A stretch of DNA of 64,000 nucleotides from Zeaxanthinibacter enoshimensis (GTDB lineage: Bacteria; Bacteroidota; Bacteroidia; Flavobacteriales; Flavobacteriaceae): positions 124,001 to 188,000 of the forward strand of contig NZ_SNYI01000002.1 of the NCBI RefSeq assembly GCF_004362865.1, written 5' to 3'. Position 1 is the first letter of the stretch; each line of letters begins with the position of its first letter. Shown here in pieces: positions 1 through 7,153 of this stretch. Made by a program: the position numbers and the translations under genes. The notes under the pieces were generated by a model, which made no database searches, was not told the origin of the DNA, and saw only the letters and a program-made list of their open reading frames with translations.

Positions 1-114
1 CATAATATCCAGGTGATGCCAGTCTGCCTTACTGTTTTCCACAAGTTTCACATCGCGTTCAAGATTGCCGAAATCGGCGGCGAGCAGGGAAGGGGCAATT
101 TTTAAGTGATTCAT
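1..114 (-). CDS. rpe: Ribulose-phosphate 3-epimerase, N-terminal fragment (cut by window edge)
   Basis: Only the first 38 codons lie in the window; the gene continues past its left edge. The translation starts MNHLKIAPSLLAADFGNL and runs on to WHHLDIM, which is the N-terminus of the TIM-barrel pentose-phosphate epimerase: the Ser of the APSLLAADF strand and the HxDIM strand contribute to the active site. The enzyme interconverts ribulose 5-phosphate and xylulose 5-phosphate in the cytosol. The ATG at 112-114 is the only sensible start, and a TAnnTTTG promoter element lies 27 bp upstream. The identification is firm although the rest of the gene cannot be seen. Confidence 0.9.
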   Translation of the reverse strand, partial: MNHLKIAPSLLAADFGNLERDVKLVENSKADWHHLDIM

Positions 115-140
115 AGGCGCTTATCTGATAAAGATAGATA

Positions 141-148
141 CAAAGGTA
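141..148 (-). promoter_or_regulatory. Promoter -7 element upstream of rpe
   Basis: Read on the minus strand this is TACCTTTG, matching the Bacteroidota consensus TAnnTTTG, 27 bp before the rpe start. No TTG -33 element is seen at the usual 17-23 bp spacing. Confidence 0.45.
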
Positions 149-208
149 AGGAATTGAAGTATTCCCTGTAGTCAGGCTGCGAATGGGAAAATTTCAGTCT
201 CACTGGTA

Positions 209-244
209 TTATAAAATGAAAAACTCCGGTAATCAGCCGGAGTT
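209..244 (-). terminator. Rho-independent terminator of rpoD
   Basis: A perfect 8-bp stem (AACTCCGG at 222-229, CCGGAGTT at 237-244) with a 7-base loop is followed on the minus strand by TTTTCATTTTAT. It lies about 110 bp downstream of the rpoD stop and upstream of rpe, so it ends the rpoD transcript. Confidence 0.75.
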
Positions 245-356
245 CATTCATCAATCAAAAAACGAACAGTCATGATGTACTGTTGTTGTGGTTACAAATT
301 ACAATTATTATACCAATGTCACAACTGGTGATAGGCAATAATCGCAACCGTGTTTC

Positions 357-1220
357 TTAGCCCAGGTAAGTCTTCAGGATCTTACTCCTGGAGGTGTGTT
401 TAAGTCTCCTGATGGCTTTTTCCTTGATCTGCCTTACACGTTCCCTGGTCAGGTCAAAGGTTTCACCTATTTCTTCGAGAGTCATAGAGTGCTGACCGGC
501 AAGACCGAAATACAGCCTGATCACGTCTGCTTCCCTTGGGGTCAGTGTTTCCAGTGCTCTTTCGATCTCCGTACGGAGCGACTCGTGCAAGAGTTCCTTA
601 TCCGGGTTTGGTGATTCCCCACTGCGAAGTACATCGTATAGGTTAGAATCTTCCCCGTCTATAAGGGGAGCGTCCATGGATACATGGCGGCCGGAGTTCT
701 TAAGCGACTGCTTTACGTTCTCTACGGTCATGTCCAGTTCCTTGGCGATCTCCTCTGCAGAAGGTACACGTTCGTGGGCCTGCTCCAGGAAAGCGAAGGT
801 TTTATTGATCTTGTTGATCGATCCGATCTTGTTCAATGGCAGACGGACAATTCGGGATTGCTCGGCAAGTGCCTGCAGTATGGACTGGCGGATCCACCAT
901 ACGGCGTAAGAGATGAATTTGAATCCACGGGTTTCATCAAAGCGCTGTGCGGCTTTGATCAGTCCAAGGTTTCCTTCATTGATCAAATCAGGCAGGGTCA
1001 GTCCCTGGTTCTGGTACTGTTTAGCAACGGATACCACGAACCGCAGGTTGGCCTTGGTCAGCTTCTCAAGTGCGATCTGGTCCCCGGCTTTGATCCGTTG
1101 TGCCAGTTCTACTTCCTCGTCGGCAGTGATCAGATCCACTTTCCCGATCTCCTGTAAGTACTTGTCAAGTGACGCGGTTTCCCTGTTGGTTACCTGTTTT
1201 GTGATTTTTAATTGTCTCAT
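357..1220 (-). CDS. rpoD: Primary RNA polymerase sigma factor RpoD/SigA
   Basis: The 287-residue housekeeping sigma factor directs RNA polymerase to vegetative promoters. Region 1.2 lies at about residues 16-45. Region 2 lies at about 55-125 and holds the [20 protein letters not shown] core that binds beta-prime and the -7 element. Region 3 lies at about 135-205, and region 4 at about 225-285 ends with the helix-turn-helix [20 protein letters not shown]. The N-terminal region 1.1 of proteobacterial RpoD is absent, which is normal for Bacteroidota and fits the TAnnTTTG promoters seen throughout the window. It follows pnp and rpsO on the same strand, separated from pnp by a terminator, so it is probably transcribed on its own. 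Confidence 0.97.
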   Translation of the reverse strand: MRQLKITKQVTNRETASLDKYLQEIGKVDLITADEEVELAQRIKAGDQIALEKLTKANLRFVVSVAKQYQNQGLTLPDLINEGNLGLIKAAQRFDETRGFKFISYAVWWIRQSILQALAEQSRIVRLPLNKIGSINKINKTFAFLEQAHERVPSAEEIAKELDMTVENVKQSLKNSGRHVSMDAPLIDGEDSNLYDVLRSGESPNPDKELLHESLRTEIERALETLTPREADVIRLYFGLAGQHSMTLEEIGETFDLTRERVRQIKEKAIRRLKHTSRSKILKTYLG

Positions 1221-1334
1221 CTAGCTTTTTCCTTTCAAATTAAGTTGAGTATGCATAGGCTGCATAGACTTATACGTAGAAAACTACCAAATGTTACAAG
1301 ATGCTATTGAAAATTTTTAATAATTGTAGAAGTT

Positions 1335-1364
1335 CATAAAAAAAGCCCCTGAAACAGGGGCTTT
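1335..1364 (-). terminator. Rho-independent terminator of pnp
   Basis: A perfect 10-bp stem (AAAGCCCCTG at 1342-1351, CAGGGGCTTT at 1355-1364) with a 3-base loop is followed on the minus strand by a run of seven T. It sits 25 bp after the pnp stop. Confidence 0.88.
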
Positions 1365-1388
1365 AGCTATAAACGACTGGGAATAAGA

Positions 1389-3599
1389 TTAGTCCCTTCT
1401 TTGTTTTGAATGCGGGCGCTTATTGCGATCTCCTCCGCGGTCACGATCATTTCTTGGTGGACGCTCCTTGTAACCTTCCGGTTTAGGAAGCAGTGCTTTC
1501 CTTGAAACTTTCTCTTTACGGGTCCTTGGATCTGTACCCATGTACTTCACATCAAATACATCACCCATGTTTACCACATCGCTGACATTTTCTGTGCGTT
1601 CCCATGCGAGTTCAGAAACGTGCAGCAGTACTTCGTTGCCGGGGGCATCTTTATACTCGACTACAGCTCCGAAATCGAGCATTTTGATCACTTTCACTTC
1701 GTATACACTTCCAACCTCAGGCTTAAAGGTGATAGAATCGATCTTCGCAAGAACGGCATCAATACCGGCCTGGTCTGTACCCAGGATCTCGACGATTCCT
1801 TCTTCTGTAACAGGGTCTTCATTGATTACGATCGTAGTCTTGGTCGCTTTCTGAAGCTCCTGTATCACTTTACCTCCTGGTCCGATCAGGGCACCGATAT
1901 ATTCATTGGCGATGGTAGTCGTTACCATTTTAGGAGCATGAGCTTTTACAGACTCGTTAGGCTCAGAGATGGTTTCATTCAGTTTATCAAGGATGTGTAA
2001 TCTTCCTCCCCTGGCTTGCTTAAGAGCATTTACCAGGATCTCGTAAGAAAGTCCCTTAACCTTGATGTCCATCTGGCAGGCTGTGATACCATCAGCTGTA
2101 CCGGTAACCTTGAAATCCATATCTCCAAGGTGATCTTCATCCCCAAGGATGTCAGAAAGTACGGCATACTTTCCGCTTTCAGTGTCAGTGATAAGTCCCA
2201 TCGCGATCCCTGATACAGGTTTCTTGATCTGTACCCCTGCATCCATTAATGCCATTGTACCGGCACAAACAGTTGCCATAGAGGAAGAACCGTTACTTTC
2301 CAGGATTTCCGATACTACCCTTACAGTATAAGGACAGTCTGCCGGGATCATTCCTTTTAATGCACGTTGTGCAAGGTTTCCATGGCCAATCTCACGTCTT
2401 GAAGTACCCCGGATCGGGCGTGCTTCTCCTGTTGAGAAAGGTGGGAAATTATAGTGAAGGTAGAATGTTTCTTCTCCTTCGTAAGATGGCATGTCTATCT
2501 GGTTGGCTTCCCTGGAAGTTCCTAGGGTTACCGTAGCCAGGGCCTGGGTCTCACCCCTGGTGAAGATAGCAGAACCGTGGGTAGAGGGGAGGTAATCCAC
2601 TTCGCACCAGATCGGCCTGATCTCGTCTGTCTTACGGCCATCCAAACGGAGACCTTCATTTAGTGTAAGATCACGGATCGCATCTTTTTCAGCTTTCCCG
2701 TAGTATTTGCTGATCAGGTTTCCGTATTCTTCCTGCTCCTCTTCTGAGAAACTGTTTACGATCTCTTCTTTTATCTCTGCAAATGAAGCGCTTCTTTCGT
2801 GCTTGGCAGACCCTGCTTTGGCGACGGCATAAACCTTGTCATATGCCATTTCATGGATCTTTTTCTCAAGCTCCTCGTCTTCACGTGCAGATTCGTACTC
2901 ACGCACTTCTTTCCTGCCAAAAGCATCAGCCAGCCTGTGTTGGGCTGCAACCTGTTTCTTAATCGCTTCGTGAGCGAACTTAATAGCTTCAGCCATTTCC
3001 TCTTCAGAGATCTCTTTCATCTCTCCTTCCACCATCATCACTGAATCCTCAGAAGCCCCGATCACCATGTCGATGTCAGACTGCTCGAGCTGTGCCCGGG
3101 TTGGGTTGATGATGAACTCTCCGTCGACACGTCCTACGCGTACTTCAGAAATAGCGCATTCAAATGGGAAGTCAGATAGTTGGATTGCTGCAGATGCTGC
3201 CAATCCGGCCATGGCATCAGGCATCACATCCTCGTCATGAGACATCAGCTGTATCATCACCTGGGTTTCCGCGTGGTAATCCTTAGGGAATAAAGGTCTT
3301 AATACCCTGTCTACAAGTCGCATGGTCAGGATCTCTCCGTCGCTCGGACGAGCCTCGCGCTTAAAGAATCCGCCTGGATAGCGCCCGGAGGCGGCAAATT
3401 TTTCACGGTAATCTACAGTAAGTGGCAAGAAATCCACATCGCTTTGCTGGTAGTTAGAAACTACGGTACATAGAAGCATACAGTTTCCGGAACGCACTAC
3501 AACAGAACCGTGTGCCTGCTTGGCGAGTTTTCCGGTTTCGATAGAGATTTCTCTACCATCACCAAGGTCTATGACCTCTTTAAATGTTTTTGGAATCAT
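1389..3599 (-). CDS. pnp: Polyribonucleotide nucleotidyltransferase (PNPase)
   Basis: This 736-residue phosphorolytic 3'-5' exoribonuclease degrades mRNA as a ring-shaped trimer. The first RNase PH domain spans about residues 15-145, followed by an alpha-helical linker to about 330 and the second, catalytic RNase PH domain at about 330-540. A KH domain with the IGPGGK loop lies near residue 575 and an S1 domain near 630-705 ([20 protein letters not shown]). The tail is rich in Arg, Asp and Lys. Length and domain order are normal for the family. It lies downstream of rpsO, the common rpsO-pnp order, but a terminator stands between the two, and the 190-bp leader contains possible regulatory structure. 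Confidence 0.97.
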   Translation of the reverse strand: MIPKTFKEVIDLGDGREISIETGKLAKQAHGSVVVRSGNCMLLCTVVSNYQQSDVDFLPLTVDYREKFAASGRYPGGFFKREARPSDGEILTMRLVDRVLRPLFPKDYHAETQVMIQLMSHDEDVMPDAMAGLAASAAIQLSDFPFECAISEVRVGRVDGEFIINPTRAQLEQSDIDMVIGASEDSVMMVEGEMKEISEEEMAEAIKFAHEAIKKQVAAQHRLADAFGRKEVREYESAREDEELEKKIHEMAYDKVYAVAKAGSAKHERSASFAEIKEEIVNSFSEEEQEEYGNLISKYYGKAEKDAIRDLTLNEGLRLDGRKTDEIRPIWCEVDYLPSTHGSAIFTRGETQALATVTLGTSREANQIDMPSYEGEETFYLHYNFPPFSTGEARPIRGTSRREIGHGNLAQRALKGMIPADCPYTVRVVSEILESNGSSSMATVCAGTMALMDAGVQIKKPVSGIAMGLITDTESGKYAVLSDILGDEDHLGDMDFKVTGTADGITACQMDIKVKGLSYEILVNALKQARGGRLHILDKLNETISEPNESVKAHAPKMVTTTIANEYIGALIGPGGKVIQELQKATKTTIVINEDPVTEEGIVEILGTDQAGIDAVLAKIDSITFKPEVGSVYEVKVIKMLDFGAVVEYKDAPGNEVLLHVSELAWERTENVSDVVNMGDVFDVKYMGTDPRTRKEKVSRKALLPKPEGYKERPPRNDRDRGGDRNKRPHSKQRRD

Positions 3600-3690
3600 A
3601 AAATTGAATTAGTACCGGGCATAAATGCCGGGTCTTGTTAAACATGGTCTGCCGCCTTACCGGACGGCCAGGGTTGTGTTGTTGTGTTGA
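3600..3690 (-). promoter_or_regulatory. Structured leader of pnp (two hairpins and a CAACA-rich tract)
   Basis: Between rpsO and pnp the minus-strand leader can form a hairpin at 3614-3633 (8 pairs with one mismatch), ending 14 bases before the pnp ATG. A second, weaker hairpin lies at 3651-3668. Above them is a low-complexity tract reading CAACACAACAACACAAC on the mRNA (3673-3689). In E. coli the pnp leader is a stem-loop through which PNPase controls its own mRNA; a similar role here is inference only. Confidence 0.35.
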
Positions 3691-3749
3691 CCAATGAAAA
3701 ACCAGGAGTAAGCTTTTTGTTGTTGCCCGTTGCCGGGACTTTGGCAATT

Positions 3750-3787
3750 ATAAAAATACAAAAAAGGGGAAGTATGCCTTCCCCTTT
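3750..3787 (-). terminator. Rho-independent terminator of rpsO
   Basis: A perfect 10-bp stem (AAAGGGGAAG at 3763-3772, CTTCCCCTTT at 3778-3787) with a 5-base loop is followed on the minus strand by TTTTTGTATTTTTAT. It starts 6 bp after the rpsO stop, so pnp must be reached by read-through or from its own promoter. Confidence 0.88.
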
Positions 3788-3792
3788 CTTTG

Positions 3793-4062
3793 TTATTTAC
3801 GGATATTCAATTCCTTGATGAGTTCACGATATTTCTCAATATCTTTTTTCTTCAGGTAATCGAGCAGTGAGCGACGCTTACCTACCAGGCGTACCAGGGA
3901 TCTTTCAGTGTTGAAATCCTTGTGGTTCCTTTTTAAGTGCTCAGTAAGGTGGTTGATGCGGTACGTGAAAAGAGCGATCTGCCCTTCTGTAGAACCTGTG
4001 TTGGTCTCAGACCCGCCGTGCTTCTTAAACAGCTCAGCTTTAACTTCTTGGGTTAAATACAT
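3793..4062 (-). CDS. rpsO: 30S ribosomal protein S15
   Basis: This 89-residue protein has the usual S15 length and sequence: TGSTEGQIALFTYRINHLTEHL, HKDFNTERSLVRLVGKRRSLLDYL, and a C-terminal YRELIKELNIRK. S15 binds 16S rRNA at the junction of helices 20-22 early in assembly of the 30S platform. The ATG start is preceded at a 54-bp distance by a TATCTTTG promoter element. A strong terminator follows at once, so the gene is probably mostly monocistronic although pnp lies next on the same strand. Confidence 0.97.
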   Translation of the reverse strand: MYLTQEVKAELFKKHGGSETNTGSTEGQIALFTYRINHLTEHLKRNHKDFNTERSLVRLVGKRRSLLDYLKKKDIEKYRELIKELNIRK

Positions 4063-4116
4063 TCCAATATTATTTTAAATGATTTTTATGTATCTGATTG
4101 ATTTTCAATCGAGCGG

Positions 4117-4124
4117 CAAAGATA
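4117..4124 (-). promoter_or_regulatory. Promoter -7 element upstream of rpsO
   Basis: TATCTTTG on the minus strand, 54 bp before the rpsO start, matches TAnnTTTG. No clear TTG element was found at 17-23 bp spacing. Confidence 0.45.
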
Positions 4125-4230
4125 GTAATAATTTTAGAATAGACGCACCACTCATCGATTTTTGAAACGCAAAATTAAACCTTTTTCTTTTCGCATCGTC
4201 CTATTATTGAAATGTTAAAAAATTGTTACA

Positions 4231-5088
4231 ATGAAAAGAAGTCTTAAAACCTTGAACATCACAGGAATGGTCCTGCTGGCAATTACCATCATGCAGTCCT
4301 GTAGTAAAGAAGCATCTCCTGAAGTAGAGGAGGAGCAATTTGAAGTGGCCGAATTACAAATTTCTGACGAATCGGAATTGATTTCGGAAGAAGTACTGAA
4401 CATTGGGGAAGAAGTGTATTCCACCGATGAGATCCAGGCCGGGTCCAAAGGCAGTTACAATACCGGTTTCCTGCCCATATGTGTTACCATCACTACAGTG
4501 ATCACTGGTAATACAAAGACAAAGACCATCGATTTTGGCGAAGGTTGTGAACTGCCCAATGGGAATTTCCTCAGTGGCATAATCTACCTGAGTTATGCCA
4601 AGGATATGGACGTTCCTTCCAAAACCCTTTCTCTTTCGCTGGAGAATTTCACCTTTAACGGGGTGGCAGTAAGCGGCAGTGCCTCTGTACTACGGGTCCG
4701 AGCTAATGAGAATGGGAATCCACAATCTGACGCCGAAGCCGGCTTCAGCGCGACCTGGCCTGACGGTGCTACTGCTTCCTTTGAAGGAGAACGTACACGG
4801 GAATGGATAGAAGGCTACGGCAGTGGATTCTGGGGCGACAATGTGTTCCTCATCACGGGGAAGAGAACTTTTACAGGTCCTCAGGGTAATACCTTCCAGA
4901 AAGAAGTGATCAGCCCATTGAGAAGGGAGCTTTCCTGCCGCTTCCTGGTAAGCGGAGTACTGGAGATCTCACGGAATGACAAGACAGCATCCCTGGATTT
5001 TGGATCAGGAGAATGCGATGCCATCGGTGTTATTACCTACCCTGACGGGGAGAGTGAGGAGATCTACCTGAGAAGGTTTAAACGCTAA
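4231..5088 (+). CDS. Secreted lipoprotein of unknown function
   Basis: This 285-residue protein has a lipoprotein signal: basic MKRSLKTLN, a hydrophobic stretch, and IMQSC with Cys24 as the likely lipidated residue, followed by an acidic region (SPEVEEEQFEV) that should form a flexible linker. The rest looks like a beta-rich domain with several Gly-aromatic turns and paired cysteines (FGEGCELPNG, FGSGECDAIG), and the phrase DFGxGxC occurs twice, suggesting an internal repeat. I do not recognise a named family. It is the only plus-strand gene in the first 9.7 kb and shares a two-way terminator with accD. It probably sits in the outer membrane or periplasm. Confidence 0.75.
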   Translation: MKRSLKTLNITGMVLLAITIMQSCSKEASPEVEEEQFEVAELQISDESELISEEVLNIGEEVYSTDEIQAGSKGSYNTGFLPICVTITTVITGNTKTKTIDFGEGCELPNGNFLSGIIYLSYAKDMDVPSKTLSLSLENFTFNGVAVSGSASVLRVRANENGNPQSDAEAGFSATWPDGATASFEGERTREWIEGYGSGFWGDNVFLITGKRTFTGPQGNTFQKEVISPLRRELSCRFLVSGVLEISRNDKTASLDFGSGECDAIGVITYPDGESEEIYLRRFKR

Positions 5089-5097
5089 GTAAATTTG

Positions 5098-5134
5098 GAA
5101 AAAAAGAAGGCCCTGTTTTTAGCAGGGCCTTTTC
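5098..5134. terminator. Two-way terminator between the lipoprotein gene and accD
   Basis: A perfect 9-bp stem (AAGGCCCTG at 5107-5115, CAGGGCCTT at 5123-5131) has T-rich sequence on both exits: TTCTTATTT on the plus strand, and CTTTTTTTCC on the minus strand. It lies between the converging stops at 5088 and 5135 and can serve both genes. Confidence 0.85.
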
Positions 5135-5995
5135 TTATTTGCGAACAGGATTGTTCTCGATAAGGTCTATATAAAGATTGACCTTCTTTTTAAGGTCTCT
5201 CCGGTGACATATGAAATCCAGGAAACCGTGTTCCAGGACAAATTCTGCAGTCTGGAAACCTTCGGGTAATTCCTTCCCGGTAGCCTCTTTTACTACCCTG
5301 GGTCCGGCAAAACCGATCAAAGCTCCTGGTTCTGAAATGTTAATGTCTCCCAGCATAGCATAGGAAGCAGTAGTTCCTCCCGTTGTAGGGTCGGTACATA
5401 AAGAGATGTACGGGATCTTTGCTTCTGCCAGCTGAGCCAGTTTAGCAGAGGTCTTCGCTAATTGCATCAGCGATAAAGCGGCCTCCATCATCCTTGCACC
5501 TCCCGATTTTGAGATCATCAGGAATGGTATTTTCTTCTTGATGGAATAATCGATCGCCCTGGCGATCTTTTCACCTACCACACTTCCCATGGATCCCCCG
5601 ATAAAACTGAAGTCCATACAGGCAACGACCAGGTCTTTACCCTGTGATTTTCCCACAGCGGTACGCACCGCATCCTTAAGCCCGGTTTTCTTCATTGCAG
5701 ATTCCAGACGGTCTGAATAGGATTTTGTATCGACGAATTTTAAAGGATCTTTTGAAGTGAGTTTTTCATCAAGTTCCTTGAACTTATTATCATCAAAGAT
5801 GATCTGGAAATATTCCTTACTCCCGATACGCACGTGGTAATCATCTTCAGGGCTGACATAGAAATTCTTTGCCAACTCCTCAGATTCAACGATCTTTCCT
5901 GTAGGGGATTTATACCAAAGTCCTTTTTTGGTATCTTTTTTCTGCTCTGTTGCAGTCTGAATTCCTTTTTCCTTACGTTTGAACCAAGCTGTCAT
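5135..5995 (-). CDS. accD: Acetyl-CoA carboxylase carboxyltransferase subunit beta
   Basis: This 286-residue protein is the beta half of the carboxyltransferase that moves CO2 from carboxybiotin to acetyl-CoA, the first step of fatty-acid synthesis. The crotonase-like fold is clear: [37 protein letters not shown] and [17 protein letters not shown] carry the oxyanion-hole glycines. The four zinc-ribbon cysteines known from E. coli AccD are missing; the equivalent stretch reads [15 protein letters not shown] then [13 protein letters not shown]. This appears to be a lineage feature, not damage, since the frame and length are intact. It lies 30 bp downstream of fbaA, probably in the same transcript, and ends at a strong terminator. 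Confidence 0.95.
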   Translation of the reverse strand: MTAWFKRKEKGIQTATEQKKDTKKGLWYKSPTGKIVESEELAKNFYVSPEDDYHVRIGSKEYFQIIFDDNKFKELDEKLTSKDPLKFVDTKSYSDRLESAMKKTGLKDAVRTAVGKSQGKDLVVACMDFSFIGGSMGSVVGEKIARAIDYSIKKKIPFLMISKSGGARMMEAALSLMQLAKTSAKLAQLAEAKIPYISLCTDPTTGGTTASYAMLGDINISEPGALIGFAGPRVVKEATGKELPEGFQTAEFVLEHGFLDFICHRRDLKKKVNLYIDLIENNPVRK

Positions 5996-6025
5996 AAGAT
6001 GTCTTGTTTAGGGGTATTAGGAACC

Positions 6026-7093
6026 TTATAAGGTGTTAATGTTGTTCAGGTCTTCAAAGGCCTTTTTTAAACGGGCACTGAAAGATTTTTCACCTTCCCT
6101 GAGCCAAACCCTTGGATCGTAGTATTTTTTGTTCGGTGAATCTTCCCCATCGGGGTTCCCGATCTGGCTTTGAAGATAATCGCTGTTCTTCTGTACATAG
6201 TCCCTTACTCCAGCGAGGAAGGCGTACTGAAGATCGGTATCGATGTTCATCTTGATCACCCCGTAACCTATGGCTTCCCTGATCTCCTCTACGGTAGAGC
6301 CGGATCCGCCGTGAAATACGAAGTCGATATGGTTGTGTCCTACGTTGTATTTCTCGGTAACGTATTCTTGGGAATTCTTCAGGATCTTAGGAGTAAGTTT
6401 CACGTTCCCCGGTTTGTAGACACCGTGTACGTTTCCGAAAGCAGCCGCAATGGTAAAACGAGGACTTACTTTAGAAAGTTCTTCGTAAGCATAAGCCACT
6501 TCTTCCGGTTGGGTATATAATTTAGAATCATCAACGTCTGTGTTATCCACCCCGTCTTCTTCACCGCCGGTTATACCCAGTTCTATTTCCAGGGTCATAT
6601 TCATTTTGCTCATCCTCTCCAGGTATTCCTTGCAGATAGCGATATTTTCTTCCAGGGGCTCCTCGGAAAGATCGATCATATGCGAACTGAACAAAGATTT
6701 TCCTGTCTCCTTGAAATGCTTTTCACTTGCATCCAGCAGGCCGTCAATCCAGGGAAGTAACTTCTTGGCACAGTGATCCGTGTGCAGAATGACTGTAGCA
6801 CCATAGGCTTCCGCTAACTGGTGAATATGCTTGGCACCTGCAACCGCTCCTAAGATGGCTGCCTGCTGCCCTTCGTTAGACAAGCCTTTACCCGCATTGA
6901 ACTGGGCACCCCCGTTAGAGAACTGGATGATTACCGGAGCATTCAGGCTCGCGGCAGTCTCCATGACAGCATTGATGGTATCTGACCCGATCACGTTTAC
7001 TGCAGGCAGTGCAAAGTTCTTTTCTTTGGCATACCGGAAGATCTCCTGTACTTCGTCACCGGTGGCAACTCCTGGTTTTATGGAATGAGACAT
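6026..7093 (-). CDS. fbaA: Class II fructose-bisphosphate aldolase
   Basis: This 355-residue zinc-dependent aldolase splits or forms fructose 1,6-bisphosphate in glycolysis and gluconeogenesis. Zinc ligands are visible in the VILHTDHCAKKLLPW motif (His/Asp), in GNVHGVYKPG and in HNHIDFVFHGGSGS, the last also carrying the phosphate-binding glycines. The length matches the long (E. coli-like, class IIA) group. The ATG start is followed by MSHSIKPGVATGDEVQEIF, typical for the group. A TACTTTTG promoter element lies 37 bp upstream, and accD follows 30 bp after the stop. Confidence 0.96.
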   Translation of the reverse strand: MSHSIKPGVATGDEVQEIFRYAKEKNFALPAVNVIGSDTINAVMETAASLNAPVIIQFSNGGAQFNAGKGLSNEGQQAAILGAVAGAKHIHQLAEAYGATVILHTDHCAKKLLPWIDGLLDASEKHFKETGKSLFSSHMIDLSEEPLEENIAICKEYLERMSKMNMTLEIELGITGGEEDGVDNTDVDDSKLYTQPEEVAYAYEELSKVSPRFTIAAAFGNVHGVYKPGNVKLTPKILKNSQEYVTEKYNVGHNHIDFVFHGGSGSTVEEIREAIGYGVIKMNIDTDLQYAFLAGVRDYVQKNSDYLQSQIGNPDGEDSPNKKYYDPRVWLREGEKSFSARLKKAFEDLNNINTL

Positions 7094-7130
7094 AGTATTT
7101 TATCTAGTAGTTAATAAGTCCTGATTGGGG

Positions 7131-7138
7131 CAAAAGTA
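7131..7138 (-). promoter_or_regulatory. Promoter -7 element upstream of fbaA
   Basis: TACTTTTG on the minus strand, 37 bp before the fbaA start, matches TAnnTTTG. It lies in the 60-bp gap between tamL and fbaA, suggesting that fbaA-accD has its own promoter. Confidence 0.45.
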
Positions 7139-7153
7139 ATAAAATAATTAGGT

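Noticed and set aside
5135-5995. accD as a pseudogene because of the lost zinc ribbon
   Set aside because: The frame is full length and the catalytic glycines are intact, so it is a functional variant.
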